A DNA stretch of 64,000 nt from Riptortus pedestris. Taxonomy: Eukaryota > Arthropoda > Insecta > Hemiptera > Alydidae. The notes under the pieces were generated by a model. That model did no database searches and was not told the DNA's origin. It was given only the letters and a program-made list of their open reading frames with translations. The stretch spans positions 49,192,501 to 49,256,500 of the forward strand of contig CM032232.1 of NCBI GenBank assembly GCA_019009955.1, given 5' to 3'. Shown here piece by piece: positions 1-13,097 of the stretch (within the stretch, counting starts at the first letter, position 1; each line of letters starts with the position of its first letter). Made by a program: the position numbers and the translations under genes.

Positions 1-14
1 GTGTGTGTGTGTGT
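1..14. repeat. (GT)7 microsatellite at window edge
   Basis: Seven GT dinucleotides begin the window, so the array may extend further upstream. Confidence 0.9.
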
Positions 15-3000
15 TAAAATATCTACAGTCGTAGGTCGCAGAGCATGGTACATTTTCTCCAGTGGATATTAATGAGAGCTGATTCTAATTTTTTAAGCCT
101 AAGGTTCGATAAATGTTTTAAATGAAGTTGAAAATATGTGTCTGTTGGAAGAGTTAAATGATTGTCTCCATGTATGGAATTTTGTCATGCATAAGTTCTG
201 TAAGGTAGGTGAAGAAGTTCTTGTCGGTTATTAGTCTGCAGGCTGTAAGTGTTTGATAGTTAGTTGTGTATTGCACAGTGTACATAAAGGTGGATCAGTC
301 CCTAGTCTTGAGACGTCCGTGTGTTATCCGTGAGTGACCATATCTCAAACGAGCAAGAACTAATTCTTCTTTTCTAGTGTCCCAATTAATATTTATTCAC
401 ATTTAATAATAGAAGAAACGAGAATAATTGTATTTCAGTAAATAGTGTCTCGAGGACACATATTCCAGAACGCATTAGTAAAACGAGCGAAGATCATACA
501 GTTTCAAGCATTAAACTTTTTTTTTTAAATGGTGATTTAGATGGTTGTATAAAATAAACGTGAGCGGTGAATTGTAAGCTGGAGAGGAGCTTTGCCTGTC
601 AAGTAAATCTATTTGGTAAATCCCGTGGAACAAACAAAGGGGAAAACCAATCAGTTACAGCGTGCTTGTAATTAGGCAGGATTACAGCTGTGTTGGACCG
701 GCTGGACAATAGTTATTACAATACTAATACTGCAGGCAGAGGGTGGATTGCCAAACGGGGATTCCATCTATCCTCTATATATACATATGACCAACACATC
801 TCATACATATCTATGTAACTTATTTTGCAACAATGCCGATATCTGCTCCAGACGTTTTAGACCTAGTTTACCTAAGGATCGAAATAATAAAATAATCTAT
901 TTAATAACATGAATGAATTATGTAAAAATTCCATGAGGGGACTTGCGAACCACATAAATGCAAAAATGTTAAAATTCGTCAAATGTATTAACTATTATTT
1001 AGAACTGATGAAAATTAGAGAAATCCTTCGAAAATTACGTAATTGTTAAAATCCTTGAGAACAGGAAAGTAAAAGAAAAAAAAAGGAAAAAGAAGACAAG
1101 ACAACTCAGACTTGTTTTAAAGAGAATCCACTAGCTATTCGAGAAGAAATTTCGAAATGGCACATATACGCTTCCAGGAAACGATTAACCATCAGACGGA
1201 AGAGTAAAAGTTAAAGGTGTAAAAGAGCCTTGACCTTAACCAACCATAAAAGTAGAAAAATTGAAGAAAGGCTATCAACTGGCGAAGAATCAGCCTGTAA
1301 ACGATTTGTGTGTTCTCTTGGAAAATAGGGGTCACCTTTGTTAGCAGGTCTTGTGGAAACATAACCCCTCGTTTGCTCTTATATACTAGATTGTTTATTC
1401 TTTCAAAACAAAAGGGGGAAAGTATACAGAGATAATAGTAGGCCTCGTCCAACCTATGAGAAAGCATGATTGAAATTTTGTTTTTCTTTGTTTGTTTTTG
1501 GGGCTCTAGGTACAAGTAATAGAGGATGTAGTGATCATGGCAGATTTAGAGTTTTGGGTTCGTTTCCCTTAAAGGCAATAGGAGTTTTGGGCTTTGTGCT
1601 TGATACTACAGGTTAAATTAGATGCTAATAAAAACTTCTAATATTATTGTAAAGTAAGCATTTAACTACCAATAATATTAAACAAATTCAACTTCATTTC
1701 TAGTCAGCCACAAACTAAAGGACCAAAGTGAATATCAAACGATGATTCTACAGCTATAATTTCTGTCAAAACTGATTTATGTAAGAATCGATACTGGGTA
1801 AAACTAATCTTACCTAATAGAAAATTTAGAGTTCGAAATTGGAAACTGAATACTACGGGAAACGCACCCTTCAAATCAAAAAATGTTTTATTCAGGTCCA
1901 TCCTAGGATAATCCCAAGCAAAATAACATTTACGAAGCCTACCCGAAATCCAAACTCTCATTTAACGGAGATTCACTACGTAATGCACTCACCTCTTATT
2001 AGTGGAATATCTCGTTAAATTATTTCATGAAAAGTGCTGACGATCATTTAGAGAGGCTAATGATTTTCACTCATTAATTGATGACAATTTTGAAAAAACT
2101 ATAAGTGAGAATGAGAGGAAACAGTTTATTGCAAAGAAATAAAATAATTTACAGTTGAAAGACCATAAACAACTTAAGATGGGGAAAAAATATTCCCTTC
2201 ATTAATCATAAATAATGCTTCCGTAAGAGAGTATCATTTTACGGGGAACGTGGTTTTCAACTTATTACCCAAATTCATTTATAAAACGATTCCTTAACGA
2301 ATAAAATTGCATTATCGTCTTGAAATATTTTTTCCACTTTTATATTTTGCAAGAGACGAATACATCATACATTTGCCATTCTTTATTTCTCTTATTCCGA
2401 CCTTATATTATTGATCTTGGTCAGAACGAATTCACAACCGCAACATCTCAAAATTTAATCTGCGTGAGTGCTTTGAACGGATCGATTGGATTTATTTCAG
2501 AATCCCTTTTGGGCATCTGCTAACTAATTTACATATATTACACTGTACAGACTATTTCTGAAGAAATTACTGACTTTCCTTTTAATCTCCCTTTGTGAAA
2601 TGCTATCACTGTACCTCGTAATTAAAATTGTTAGATCTATTTGTAAGGAAATTGTTACAAAACGTACAAATAGTGGCTATTGAAATGAAAGTCATAATTA
2701 ATTTCCTAGAAATGAATTCAATAACGAGAGCTGAGTGGCCGGTGGTTACATATGACTCCAAGAGATGAGCAGAGACAGGCATTATATGAGAAGGGATATG
2801 AGCTTTGGTTGAGAGTTAATATGGAAGCTGAGAGGCTAATAAGTAACAAGAAATGTGACGGGACCCTATCTAATATCCTACCTACCTTCAGCTCAAAGCA
2901 CCCAAATCAAGTGGCACTCGCCTACCAAACCACCATACAATAAATTCTCAACGAGATGCGAGAATTGATCCAAAGAAGAAAACTCATGAATTAAAATTCA

Positions 3001-6000
3001 GTCACAATCTCTGTATGTATGTGTTCGACTTAGTGTCTTTGTGTATCTTCACACCTTTCCACTAGTCACTTCGAAGATCCAGAATATAGCTTATTAATAA
3101 ACTATAACTATTGCTTCCTTCATTATTTCTACCCACCTCATCCTCGGCCTCCCTCGTTCCTGAGACAAAAACCTATCTTATTAACTTATTCACCTGGCTT
3201 TATAAAATATTTAAATCATCAGCTAACTAAATAAAAGCTTAAATTCTAAGTTTGGTGGTTGAAAGACAAATGTTTCAAGACAAAACTACTAACAAACTTG
3301 CATTAAAACATGAATCACTTCACTAAAAACCTAGAGTATTCTTTTTTCCCGAACATCTTCTTTAATTACTATTATCAACATAGAACGATATCGAAGACAT
3401 TAAAATACTGAGTTTTACCAAAAACTGAAAGCAGAAGAGAAAAAAAAAACTCATGCTGGAGGGACGAAAGAAAATTAGAAATTCAGTGGCCCTACTCTAG
3501 TGAAAAGCTCCCAGGTCGTTAGCGTACTCCAACTGACATTAGCAAACTTCCATCAGCAGTCTGGTGTTTCCATGGCTAATAATATTCTAGTTAGGTAGGC
3601 ACGGTTCCGAGTCCACTCATTCAATCCATTGGTATCTGAATATAAAAAGATGTATGGGCTTTCTGGTTCGTTCGGAATTGAGGAAGAACACGATATAAAT
3701 TGTCATAAAACTCCGTGTCTAAACCCCCAACAATGAAAATTGATTCTTGGCCAAATGTTGTTACGCTCTAAATGAAAAGATGGAACAACTAATGATGAAA
3801 CCATTTTTAAGGATGTGACAATTATCACAAATCTTACGATGAAGAGGTAAATACTGAATGGACTAAATGATGTGAAGATCATGTATAATCATTATATTAC
3901 CATTGCAAAACAAAAATATACTCAAAAAGCGTTTTAAATATACAGTTATTTCACAAAAAATATAAAAACGCGGTAATATTTAGTTGTTCACACTATAAGG
4001 TAGGTCATCTTCTAAGGTTGGCGTGTTCCCTAGTTAGTAGAAACTCTGCTCGCCACCTATAATGGTTAGTAACTTTTATATATATATATATTACGCTACA
4101 TAATCCAAAAGAGAAGGAACTTAATAAAGGAATAAATATAGAAAGTCAAGGTATTTTACTTTCTAACTATGGAATAAAATACAACTGGACTAGATGCTTA
4201 GGAAGATCATAAAGTAAAACACACATTATTTTCTTTCGTTCCACTTCATTAACTAACAACTCGATGTATTTCACTAGCCTCTTCTGAGGCATATGTCCTT
4301 AGACCTAAAATTAGATAAAGCAAATCCACCAGTTCAGAGGGCTACGTCACCAACTATTCTATTTGAGAGTGAGGTAGGGTCACGTGTTAATGGCAGGAAT
4401 TTTGTACGCATTTGAATATAAATAAAATTTAGAACTTGTGTTCCAAACAATTTTTCGATTAAGGGAATAATGATGGTTAAACATTTATGCCAAGGGGATT
4501 ACGGCGCTTCTATGTGATTGACTTTTTAAATAAGTATGTCTCTATAATTTATAATTTGAATGATTATTTTCTTCAAAAAATAGAACAAACAGAAAGGAAA
4601 CCTTTAATAACAAAATTAAACCGGAATTAATATCGTTCCGAGATAAACTGCTGGCAATCGGAAGTGAAGGGATGCATGGTGCTAATGGATTTTGAAGCAA
4701 CAAATGGCTGTAGGAGCAAGATTTGTTGCCATTAGTTTCGTGTAACAAAGTTTTTAAAGGTAGTTTGAAAGGGGTTCAAATGGGAGAGAGCCGAGGTAAA
4801 ATTGGATAAAAAAAAAAAGGTGAACAGGCAAACAATCAATAACACATTTCTCTCTCCATCAAAGACCCGTCATAAACATCTTTAGTAAAGGCTAAAATAC
4901 ATCGTAAATTTCCGCCTACAAAAATACTAAGCCAACGTATTTAATAGGTTTTCTCTAGTCGAGGCATGTACATACGAGGACTACAAAATACAATGGCCAA
5001 AAATCAATACTCAATTTAAATTATGTACTCAATTACGTTTACAAAGGAAGGTCAAGCAAGGAATTCTGGAAAAAGAATTCAGGACATTTAATGAAAATTA
5101 CTATATGTCTAACAGAACATATTTTTCAAGTTCCTGACTGGCTCACCCTTATATACAGGTCCAGTTCTTTGCAGAATATCAGTCAGTGTTAGTCAAAGAA
5201 GAAAAAAAGGTTTGAATTGCTTTCTCATAATAGCTACTAGCATATTGTTAGACAGTTTCATCCGATGAACTTTTCTCCAATAATTTCGGCCATGACTGGA
5301 ATTCTGTTTACTGTTTCTGGCGTTTTATTAGTTTATTAGCTTCATGTAGATGGCAAAACGTTGTCCTTGTACTTCACTTTTACGTCGACGTGAAAAACCT
5401 AGAACTCTTCGTTCACTGAAACAGCTATAAGAGTCAGACTCTATGCATAAAATATTATTGAATCTCAGAGAGCTGCATGAATCTCATGAAGCCTCTCGTC
5501 CTTATAAATTATTTTTACCTGGTCGACATATGAATTCCATTGTAGGACGTCTTTGTGCGTTCTAGCGAAATAGGAACACTCAAATATAGAGATGCTCTAA
5601 TAATGATATAACGAATATTGATTTGGAATGACAGAAACACTGTAGAGTGTCGTGTACATGCCAGGAAATGACCTGGATGAGTGGTATTCTTGGCCGCCAT
5701 GTACTGTACATGCCAATTTACAAAGTTACCGTGCCTCTTCCAACATTCAAATGCATGCCCAGTCATGCTCCCTTGAACTCCTCATTAATTTTTAAGACAG
5801 CACGCAAATCCAATAATTAATGGATTTGTATGGCGAAACTGATATCTACCGTTCTGAAAAACGCATATCGCATTTTATATTTGAAATTCCAAACTGCAGT
5901 AATTGCTTAAGTTGAACAAGAAACCCAGAAACATTACCCAAAAAAATAAAAGTTTTATAATAAACCGCAAAAAAAAAAAAAACCCCGAGCTTAGGTAGGT

Positions 6001-6248
6001 GCACGACGAAGAGAAATGGGGGACAACAGTTGGAGGAGCCTAGCAACTTAACCAACTCAATCCACTTGGGTGGTCATGGGGTTCAGGTACATGCAAGGAC
6101 AACTGAGGCTGGATAGTAGTTAGCAAACCTAATGACGAAGTTCCTTTGCAATAAAAATTTATTTGCAAAAAAAACTCATGTAATGACATGAGTTCCTTTG
6201 GAAATAAATCTTTCAGCGGTTGAAAACAAAATGAACTAAAACATAAAT
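15..6248. other. AT-rich interval without recognised gene
   Basis: No gene or classifiable transposon was recognised here. A short (TA)8 tract lies at about 4077-4092. One 63-codon frame at 2752-2943 is described separately. The other short frames lack recognisable domains and are probably chance. Older repeats may be present but cannot be named by eye. Confidence 0.5.
2752..2943 (+). CDS. 63-codon open frame of unknown status
   Basis: This short frame has fairly ordinary protein composition, with an acidic and helical-looking start (MTPRDEQRQALYEKGYELW) and no low-complexity bias, unlike most frames in the window. No domain is recognised. Neither a neighbouring exon nor a promoter is visible. 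It could be a worn retrotransposon fragment, an exon or chance. It is listed only because its composition differs from its surroundings. Confidence 0.12.
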   Translation: MTPRDEQRQALYEKGYELWLRVNMEAERLISNKKCDGTLSNILPTFSSKHPNQVALAYQTTIQ

Positions 6249-6412
6249 CAGACAAGGGCTGCTTAAGCAAAGCAGATTTCCCATCTGAAGTTTTACCGTA
6301 TATATACTATAGATTTATACTTTTCCAGCCACCATGAATATTAAGTGATCAAATACAAATGACAATGGGAAATTTCACAGTCAATTTACATTTTAATAAC
6401 TCAGAGCTGAAA
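6249..6412 (-). mobile_element. HINE-like element, 3' end fragment (copy H1)
   Basis: On the minus strand this matches the 3' end of the dispersed HINE-like family. A decayed terminal stem-loop at 6249-6268 precedes the 12-bp subterminal motif AGCAGATTTCCC, followed by the block also seen at 25040-25200. The 5' half is missing. It belongs to the subfamily whose 3' block also ends copies at 16541 and 25001. Confidence 0.6.
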
Positions 6413-6957
6413 GATAAAAATATTCTTGATCGGAAAGAAAAACAATTACTGAAATAAATCTGAATATAATGTATTAATTTTATTGAAAACTATTTCCTAT
6501 ATCTAGTGCTGCAATTTATAATGAACCAGAATAATTTTCATCTCAGTCACTAATGTCAACGGAAGGATAAGAAAGGTCAAACCACCTAACACTTAACAAT
6601 TCTTTTATTAAATGCAGAGTACTTTCGGGGCGAAATACTCCATCTTCAATTCCCAAGAGTTAGTGATTATTCAGCCAGGATTCAGTCCGGAGATCCCGAA
6701 GTTTGGAGGTGATTTGGCCTTCCTTATTCTTCCGTTGATGACAACATCCACCAGCCAGCCCAAATCCCGACTAATTTTAGTAATCCATGAATAAAAGACG
6801 AGATGGGGGGTCATCAAACGTAAAGGATTGTTCAAACCTCGAAATGATTTGTAGAATACAATAATATTCGTCAGCCTGAAATAAGACGGTTCATGATATT
6901 TTGGCTTATTTATAACGTGCAATGACAAACAGGGTATATAGAAGGCGGGAAATTAAA

Positions 6958-8096
6958 CTAGCTAACGCCAACAAGGGGGCTACGCCCCCTTGACCCCCTT
7001 AACAAAGCAATGCCTTCGGCATCGCCAAAATAGTAAAGCGATCCCTACGGGATCACCGTAAATCGATTTGCTCTGAGCCCTTTGCGATTTCTAATTTAGT
7101 TTTACATGCAAATTCCAGGTTCATAATTGTTATCGTTACCCTGTAAAGTTTATCCGAAAAACAATGAGTCCCATTCGGCTGGGAAAGAATTTATTTCGTA
7201 GATTGAATCATTCAAGAAAAGAGGAAGATGAACAAATTTGCACTATTTACCAGACGAAAAATGAATTACCTACATTCACGAAAACCTTAATAATATAAGT
7301 AAGAGAGAAATTGATATAAATTGCATTATTAAATTAACAAATTATGCAATCGTTAACGTGTACAGTACGTTGAAAAATAACCATTCTAATAAATCGTTTA
7401 ATTTACTTTTAAATATATTGTAATTAGGAAAAGACAATTTAAATGAAAAAAATAGCAATAAGTAAAAACATAATGTCAGTCGAAATAAGAAATTAAAGGT
7501 ATTAGCAAATAAAATCATTGAAAAAAGAGAGAAGGAAAAGAAGTAGTATTAGTTCAATGATGATATGGAATGCTCGTTAGACGTCTTTACAAAACTAATA
7601 GTTCAGAACCAATAATTGAAATAACTCAAATCCTTAAAATATAATAATGCAAATACAAAAGAATAAAATAAGAAAAGAAAACAATTTCGTCATTCAATTA
7701 CTTAAAAAAAATGTGGGTAATAAATAACGGTGTCGGAACATCTCGCTACTGCATGCAGCTTTATTTAGATGACATACTTAAACTTTGAAGACATACCATA
7801 GGTTAACATATTAATATTTCATTACATTTCCATTAACCTCGCCCTTCGCCCTTCGACCGGAGACCGAGGTGGTCTTTGGGCGTCCGTAGCGGAGCGATAC
7901 CCGGAGAAGGGCCGAAATCGCCATGGGCTTAGGCCAAACGGGATAGGAGGGAGAGCGGCGGAAAGAGAGGAGTTTTAGGAGAGTCGATTTTGGAGGGTCC
8001 GTACAGGGCGGCGGAGTGCGGTACGGGAAAACGCCTCGGTGGCTACCTAGACCGTTCGCTCGAGCTGAAAAATGACGCTTCGAAAAGAAAAAATGA
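6958..8096 (-). mobile_element. Non-autonomous Helitron, 5'-truncated (copy A)
   Basis: This matches the reverse complement of 56150-57293 along most of its length. Its 3' end, at low coordinates, carries a hairpin at 6972-6992 with 9-bp arms CAAGGGGGC/GCCCCCTTG, then CTAG at 6958-6961 followed by T. That is the canonical Helitron 3' signature. Two further small hairpins lie just inside. The 5' GC-rich block (about 7840-8075) is present, but about 115 bp of the 5' end seen in copy B are missing. A one-base deletion relative to copy B breaks the reading frame found there. No Rep/helicase is encoded. Confidence 0.8.
6972..6992 (-). repeat. Helitron 3' terminal hairpin (copy A)
   Basis: A perfect 9-bp stem with a 3-nt loop lies 10 bases inside the CTAG terminus. 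Hairpins at this place are thought to terminate Helitron transposition. Confidence 0.85.
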
Positions 8097-8209
8097 AAAA
8101 AAAAATTAAAATAATGACGTTCTGGTATAGATTAGTTTTCGTTTTACATAAAACGAGATTGGTAACACCATTAAACAAAAATTGCGACTATATATTTTGT
8201 ATGTGTATA

Positions 8210-8831
8210 GACACTCAACCGCAAAAAAAAAAAAACCGGACACTTAGATTTAGTCTTATAATTTTGTTAAATTCTTAATATATATGTATATTAATCTTTT
8301 TAATTAAAATAATTGGTTAATCTATAGGTTATTTAAACAAAATCTGCCAAAAGTGAATAATTTTTATTGATTATTTACAAAAAAATAAAAAAGAAAAAAA
8401 AAAGAAAAAGATAAATTAGCACATTTAAAAAAAAAAAATTATTCTTCATTTTTATTACAGTGAATGGTAGACTTCGCTACCCCAAGCGTTTCGGCAATGT
8501 AACGTAAGCTCCGGCCTCCCATCTAAGTTTGAAAGACCCATTATTCTGGACCGAAATAAAAATAAAACATTAATTAAAGAAAATGCTTGGTTAATAATTA
8601 AAGATGTTTAAATGTGCGAAAAACTACTTACAGTTTAGAATAGATCAACTTCACGACAAATAAATCTAATCTGAGTTTTATCTAATTGTTTACTAATCCT
8701 GAAGGGATTAGTTCAATGGACTTAGACTCTAAATTCTCTGTAATAACTAGAATACCCACATAAAGAAAATTGCTGAAAATTAGCTTTTAATACGACAAAA
8801 ATGAAGTGTCCGGTTTTTTTGCGGTTGAGTA
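8210..8831 (-). mobile_element. Tc1/mariner-like transposon remnant, internally deleted
   Basis: Terminal inverted repeats of about 32 bp are visible: ACTCAACCGC, an A-run, then CCGGACACTT at 8213-8244, and the inverse at 8804-8830. The ends fall next to TA dinucleotides, the usual Tc1/mariner target. At about 620 bp it is far shorter than a 1.3-1.6 kb autonomous element. A transposase N-terminal fragment survives on the minus strand. It sits inside the TA-rich slot of HINE copy H2, so it is younger than that element. Confidence 0.85.
8439..8560 (-). pseudogene. Tc1-like transposase, N-terminal helix-turn-helix fragment
   Basis: Reading the minus strand from about 8552, an ATG opens a short frame that shifts near 8520 and continues as RSLRYIAETLGVAKSTIH, ending in a stop at 8439. 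This is a typical paired-like helix-turn-helix of Tc1 transposases, which binds the inverted repeats. The catalytic DDE/D part is entirely missing. The frameshift, early stop and lack of a catalytic domain make it non-functional. Confidence 0.8.
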
Positions 8832-8966
8832 TATGTAATTTTTAATGGACCTCATTTCCGTCATCTCATGGGTAGGATCGAAGGACATTTGAGAAAATAT
8901 TTTGAAAATCGCATCATGGGCACGATCTCAATAGCTGGTATCCCATTAAGGGAAGTCTCCTAAAAT

Positions 8967-11809
8967 GTATAATTGAGAAATATTTTACAAGATTCAAGGG
9001 GAATAAGCTTTTGTTTATAAAATAATAGATCTTCTTCATTTCCATTATTTCCATCTGTTCTATATCGCTTACTAAATTATTACTCTAAGGGAATTTTTCG
9101 TATATATTTTCTATTTCAGCCGAAAGAAGCATTTTTCTTACATTAAATGAACAATAAACAATTAGAAAAAAAATAAAGAGAGAAAATAAAAAACAGCATA
9201 GCAATGAGAAATGGGAGTTCTTTATAAATGTCATAGAAGAGATAAGGAAGAAGTAAGAGAACTGCTGGGAACAGGGGAAAGCACTCAGGAAGCATTCGTA
9301 CTAGCCATGGAATAAACGCATCACCATGAAAAGTTATGGCTCCTACTACAAGTACTTTGTATATTATATAGCACCATATTATCATTTACCCCTAATGAAA
9401 GACGTCTATATACTCAATAAAAAAAAAGGAATATCTATATTAAATCATATTCATATTACCCATAAATAAATACATTATTGCATTCATATATTCTGTTACT
9501 TACTCACTTTCCCTCACATTTCATTATGTATTTTTCGTTTTTCATTCCCATGATAATTCATATTTTAGGAAGACAAAATCAAATAACAAATCCATTAACA
9601 AATAACTAGATATACAATAATTAATTATTTTGAAAATATGACCTATTTAAAATTACTTAACTAGTCTATGACGGAAGGTAAGGATTACAATAAAAGTTAT
9701 ATAGGACAATCATTACAATTATTCAAAAGAAGCAGACAACGTGATAAACGTTGATCTTAAGGACAATAAAATGCCCCTAGCCGACTACGCAATTAAATAC
9801 TGCCATAAATTTGATTTTGAAAATGTAAGTATAATAGAAAAAAAAAGCAATTAAGGCAAGAAGAGGATAAAAGAGAATATGCACAATATTAAAAAATAAG
9901 ACAGAAATAAAGCATGTTAATTAAATATATTTTAATTTATAAGAAACTTTTAAGAGATGGTTTATCAATTATAAATTTCTCATTTACGATTTAGACTACA
10001 CTTCAACTACCTTTATTAAAAGAGAGCGAATGGGTTATCTGAAGATTACAACCCTTTAATAATTTAGTTAAATAAATCATTCGATTTTATACTAAATACG
10101 ATGAATTATCTGATGTTAGTGACTACAAAAATTACGATTAATGCAAGTAACGTAAAATGGGACCGGTTCTATATCATCAGTCCATCTTTAAATGACACTA
10201 AAGTGAATAGTTTTTAATAATCAATCCATACAAAATTCGGAAAAAGGAGTTATTATTTGAAACAAACGTATATATATCATTCAAAACTTTATACAGACTT
10301 TTCAGACTCACAATAATACGAGCTGAATGTACTAAATATATATTTACTGGAACATTCTAGAACTTAAATACTGAAATAATTACATATTAAGAATGAAGAG
10401 CCGTAGGCAGACAACACAGAATGGTATATGATGGTGGAAAATGTTCAGGCATGAAATCACTGCTAGCTAGCTATTAGATAAGAAACTATAAAGAATCGCA
10501 ATATCGTATAAATTTATTTTGTTATAAGGAAGTCATAGAATAAATATGTAATAAATAGAATTTATATTTAACTACCACAGTTAGTAGTAGTTAAATATAA
10601 AAATAGTAATATTTAGCCCGGCTAATCAGTGTCAGGTTCAAAAACCAGACAGCTCCATTCTTTTTTTACTAGATTTCTATGAAATCCAAGTAAAAGATTA
10701 CAAAAATCCATGCAACCCACATAATTGGCCTAAAGCAAAAGTTTTGCTTAAAAATTATAGATATTAAGAAAAGGTGGTAATTATTATTATAGATACGGGC
10801 GTTTTTCCAGCCCCGAAAAGTAATAGAAAAACTGAATTTAGTTTTTCACCCAAACGTCATCAAATTTTATGTCATAAATTAATTAATATATGCCAGTATG
10901 TGAGTCTGGGGTCAATAAGAATTAACTATTGAATTGAGATGAAAACTCTGTTTTTATCCAAATGGCAACATTTTTGACTAACATTTAAATGCGGGACTAG
11001 CTCCCAATGCTGTAAAAGGGTCAAGAAAAATGAAGGTAAAAATAAAGAATAAAATTTTGGCTGAAGGTACGAAGTGAACTGGCTCATTTAGAGGAGCGAG
11101 CAGCTCATTATAAAAAGGAACACTTCATTAAGGACTGATGCAGGAACATCGAGGGTAAATGTATACACTGCTAACGCCATTTACAACTCAATTCCCTTGT
11201 ATTCATCTACCAACAGCTGCCCTACTCTAGTTGAATCATACCCGAATTAATACATTTTCCAGCCTTAAAAAATAACAATAATGATCTTAAAGTCCGCGTG
11301 TTTCCAATTAAATTTTCATAGCACCCGCAAAATAAACTTTGGAAATCTCATATTTCTAATATTAAAAGTGTTAGCAACTAAAATTATTCACTATCATTAA
11401 TTGAGCAAAGGTTAAGATTTTGGTTGAATGATGGTGTTTTATTAAACTATATATTACGTGCATAAATCTAGTTATTAAACGGCCCACGATTGCTCAACAT
11501 ACACTTTATCCCACGTAAACTAACTAGATTTTCGTGTCGCTAATAAATGCCATCACACATGCAATTCTCAAATAATATCTACGTAAATAACTTTTATAAA
11601 ATTCGTAAAATTTAAGCAGGGCTTGTGACAACATATCTCATACTTGATGTAATAAGAGTATAAGATGTTCGAATAAAGATACATAAAAAGATACAAGTGA
11701 CGAGGCATCAAGAAATAATAATAATAGGAACAATCCCATTACTAAAGCATATAAAGGGGGGAAACATAATCAACATTAAGGCATATAACGTTTTCTATTT
11801 GATGTATAT

Positions 11810-11812
<3 letters not shown>
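8967..11812. other. AT-rich interval without recognised gene
   Basis: No gene or classifiable transposon was recognised, apart from a perfect short hairpin at 10561-10601. The 80-codon minus-strand frame at 9143-9385 is hydrophobic and AT-driven and is regarded as chance. Confidence 0.5.
10561..10601. repeat. Perfect 15-bp inverted repeat (hairpin)
   Basis: The arms TTTATATTTAACTAC and its exact complement flank an 11-nt loop. No element boundaries are recognised around it; it may be a foldback remnant. Confidence 0.7.

Positions 11813-11875
<63 letters not shown>
11813..11875. repeat. (TA)n microsatellite
   Basis: About 63 bp of uninterrupted TA lie in the microsatellite slot of HINE copy H3. 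Confidence 0.95.
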
Positions 11876-11879
<4 letters not shown>

Positions 11880-12001
11880 GGAATTATCCTGATTTTTGCC
11901 ATCTCCTAGGTAGGATCAATTAACATCTGAGTAAATTTTTCGAAAATGGCGTCATTAATACAACCCTAACAGCTGCTTCCCTTAAGGTAAATCTGTTAAA
12001 A
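11813..12001 (-). mobile_element. HINE-like element, 5' fragment with (TA)n (copy H3)
   Basis: The segment at 11877-12001 matches, on the minus strand, the 5' block of the family, including a decayed palindrome near 11990. The (TA)n tract at 11813-11875 occupies the usual central slot. Nothing of the family is visible on the far side of the microsatellite. Confidence 0.7.
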
Positions 12002-12340
12002 CGACTCCACTAATATTAAATATCATGTGACTGGTATTACAAGGAAATTGTATATTGTAAATAATTGGACACAATAGAGCGCGCTCCTGAAATTGAGGAA
12101 TGTAGCTGTATTGAATATAACGAGGTTCAGAGCTCAGCATGATTTATCAATGGCCGACCCTAAAATGGTGCTGAAGCTACAATTTCTCATCGACGTCAAA
12201 GCCAGGGCCAAAGAAGAGCTCCAAGTGGAAATTTATAACAAACGAGGCACCTGATACCTCACGGCTACCCTCTAAAATATACAGCCAATAGGGGGCAAGC
12301 TCATCCATAGTTCATCGTTAATCATCTATTGAGTATTTAT

Positions 12341-12366
12341 GTATGTGTGTGTGTGTGTGTGTGTGC

Positions 12367-12419
<53 letters not shown>
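12341..12419. repeat. Compound (GT)n(TA)n microsatellite
   Basis: A (GT) tract to about 12364 is followed by a (TA) tract to 12419. It ends just upstream of the LINE insertion. The 63-codon frame across it is low-complexity. Confidence 0.95.
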
Positions 12420-12421
<2 letters not shown>

Positions 12422-12434
12422 TTCTGCGTTTTTC

Positions 12435-12446
12435 TTTACAAAACTA
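12435..12446. repeat. Target-site duplication of LINE insertion (left)
   Basis: TTTACAAAACTA here is repeated exactly at 13099-13110 and brackets the LINE. Confidence 0.8.
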
Positions 12447-12512
12447 ATTTCAATTCAATTTATTTATTAATGAACACCACATCGAAGGTGATTTGCTCTT
12501 TCAAAAGTAATA

Positions 12513-12800
12513 ACAGGTAACAATAAGAAAAAAAAACATACCTTAACAGCAAGTAACAATAATAAATACCTTAACAACAAATAATAACAAAAAATACCTT
12601 AACAGCAAATAACAATAATAAATACCTTAGCAACAAGTAATAATAACAAATTCCTTTGCAAAAAGTAATAATAACAAATACATTCACAACAAGGGACAAT
12701 AATAAATACCTAAACAACAAGTAATAATAACATATACCTTAACAACAAGCAACAATAACAAATACCTTAGCAACAAGTAATAGTAACACATAACTTAGCA
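12513..12800. repeat. 28-bp minisatellite in LINE 3' UTR
   Basis: Nine consecutive units of exactly 28 bp run from 12546 to 12797, each ending in a variant of AATACCTTA, with a partial unit before them. Units differ by a few substitutions, so the array is not brand new. It lies wholly within the LINE 3' untranslated region. Confidence 0.9.
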
Positions 12801-12856
12801 AAAAAAAACAAAAAAAAAAAAAAAAACATATACAGTTGGTGGATGATTAATGCATG

Positions 12857-13097
12857 TTAAATGTTATCATATATTTCAATTTTGTGTAAGTATGAGAATA
12901 TATTGTTAATGTGTGGGCTGCCTTCCGTCAATAGTTCTTGTAAGTCGTAGGGGAAGTCCTGGTGTTGTCGTTTTCGGCATTCTGTCAGTATATGTCTTAT
13001 CGTCAAGGGAGTGTTACAAGTTGAGCAAGTTGGTCTGTCAGTCTTTGTCATTAAGTATGAGTGTGTTAATTTAGTGTGGCCGATTCTAAGTCTCGAT
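12857..13097 (-). pseudogene. LINE ORF2 C-terminal fragment
   Basis: About 79 codons remain in frame from the insertion border to a stop. They include SRLRIGHTKLTHSY, then CSTCNTPLTIRHILTEC, matching the conserved C-terminal arrangement of arthropod non-LTR ORF2 proteins: a C-x2-C...H-x4-C zinc-knuckle-like motif after the RNase H/thumb region. The endonuclease and reverse transcriptase domains are lost by 5' truncation, so it is inactive. The frame itself is unbroken, which suggests the insertion is not very old. Confidence 0.85.

Larger units (their letters stand above)
8118..8966 (-). mobile_element. HINE-like element split by a Tc1-like insertion (copy H2)
   Basis: Positions 8118-8205 match the segment after the microsatellite slot, and 8835-8966 match the 5' segment, both on the minus strand. 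Between them, inside the TA-rich central slot, lies a Tc1-like element. The 5' palindrome is recognisable around 8943-8954 but decayed. The 3' half is missing, and the element abuts Helitron copy A. Confidence 0.75.

Noticed and set aside
7845..8075. Host gene exon in a GC-rich block
   Set aside because: The same block recurs in Helitron copies B and C with element-specific flanks.
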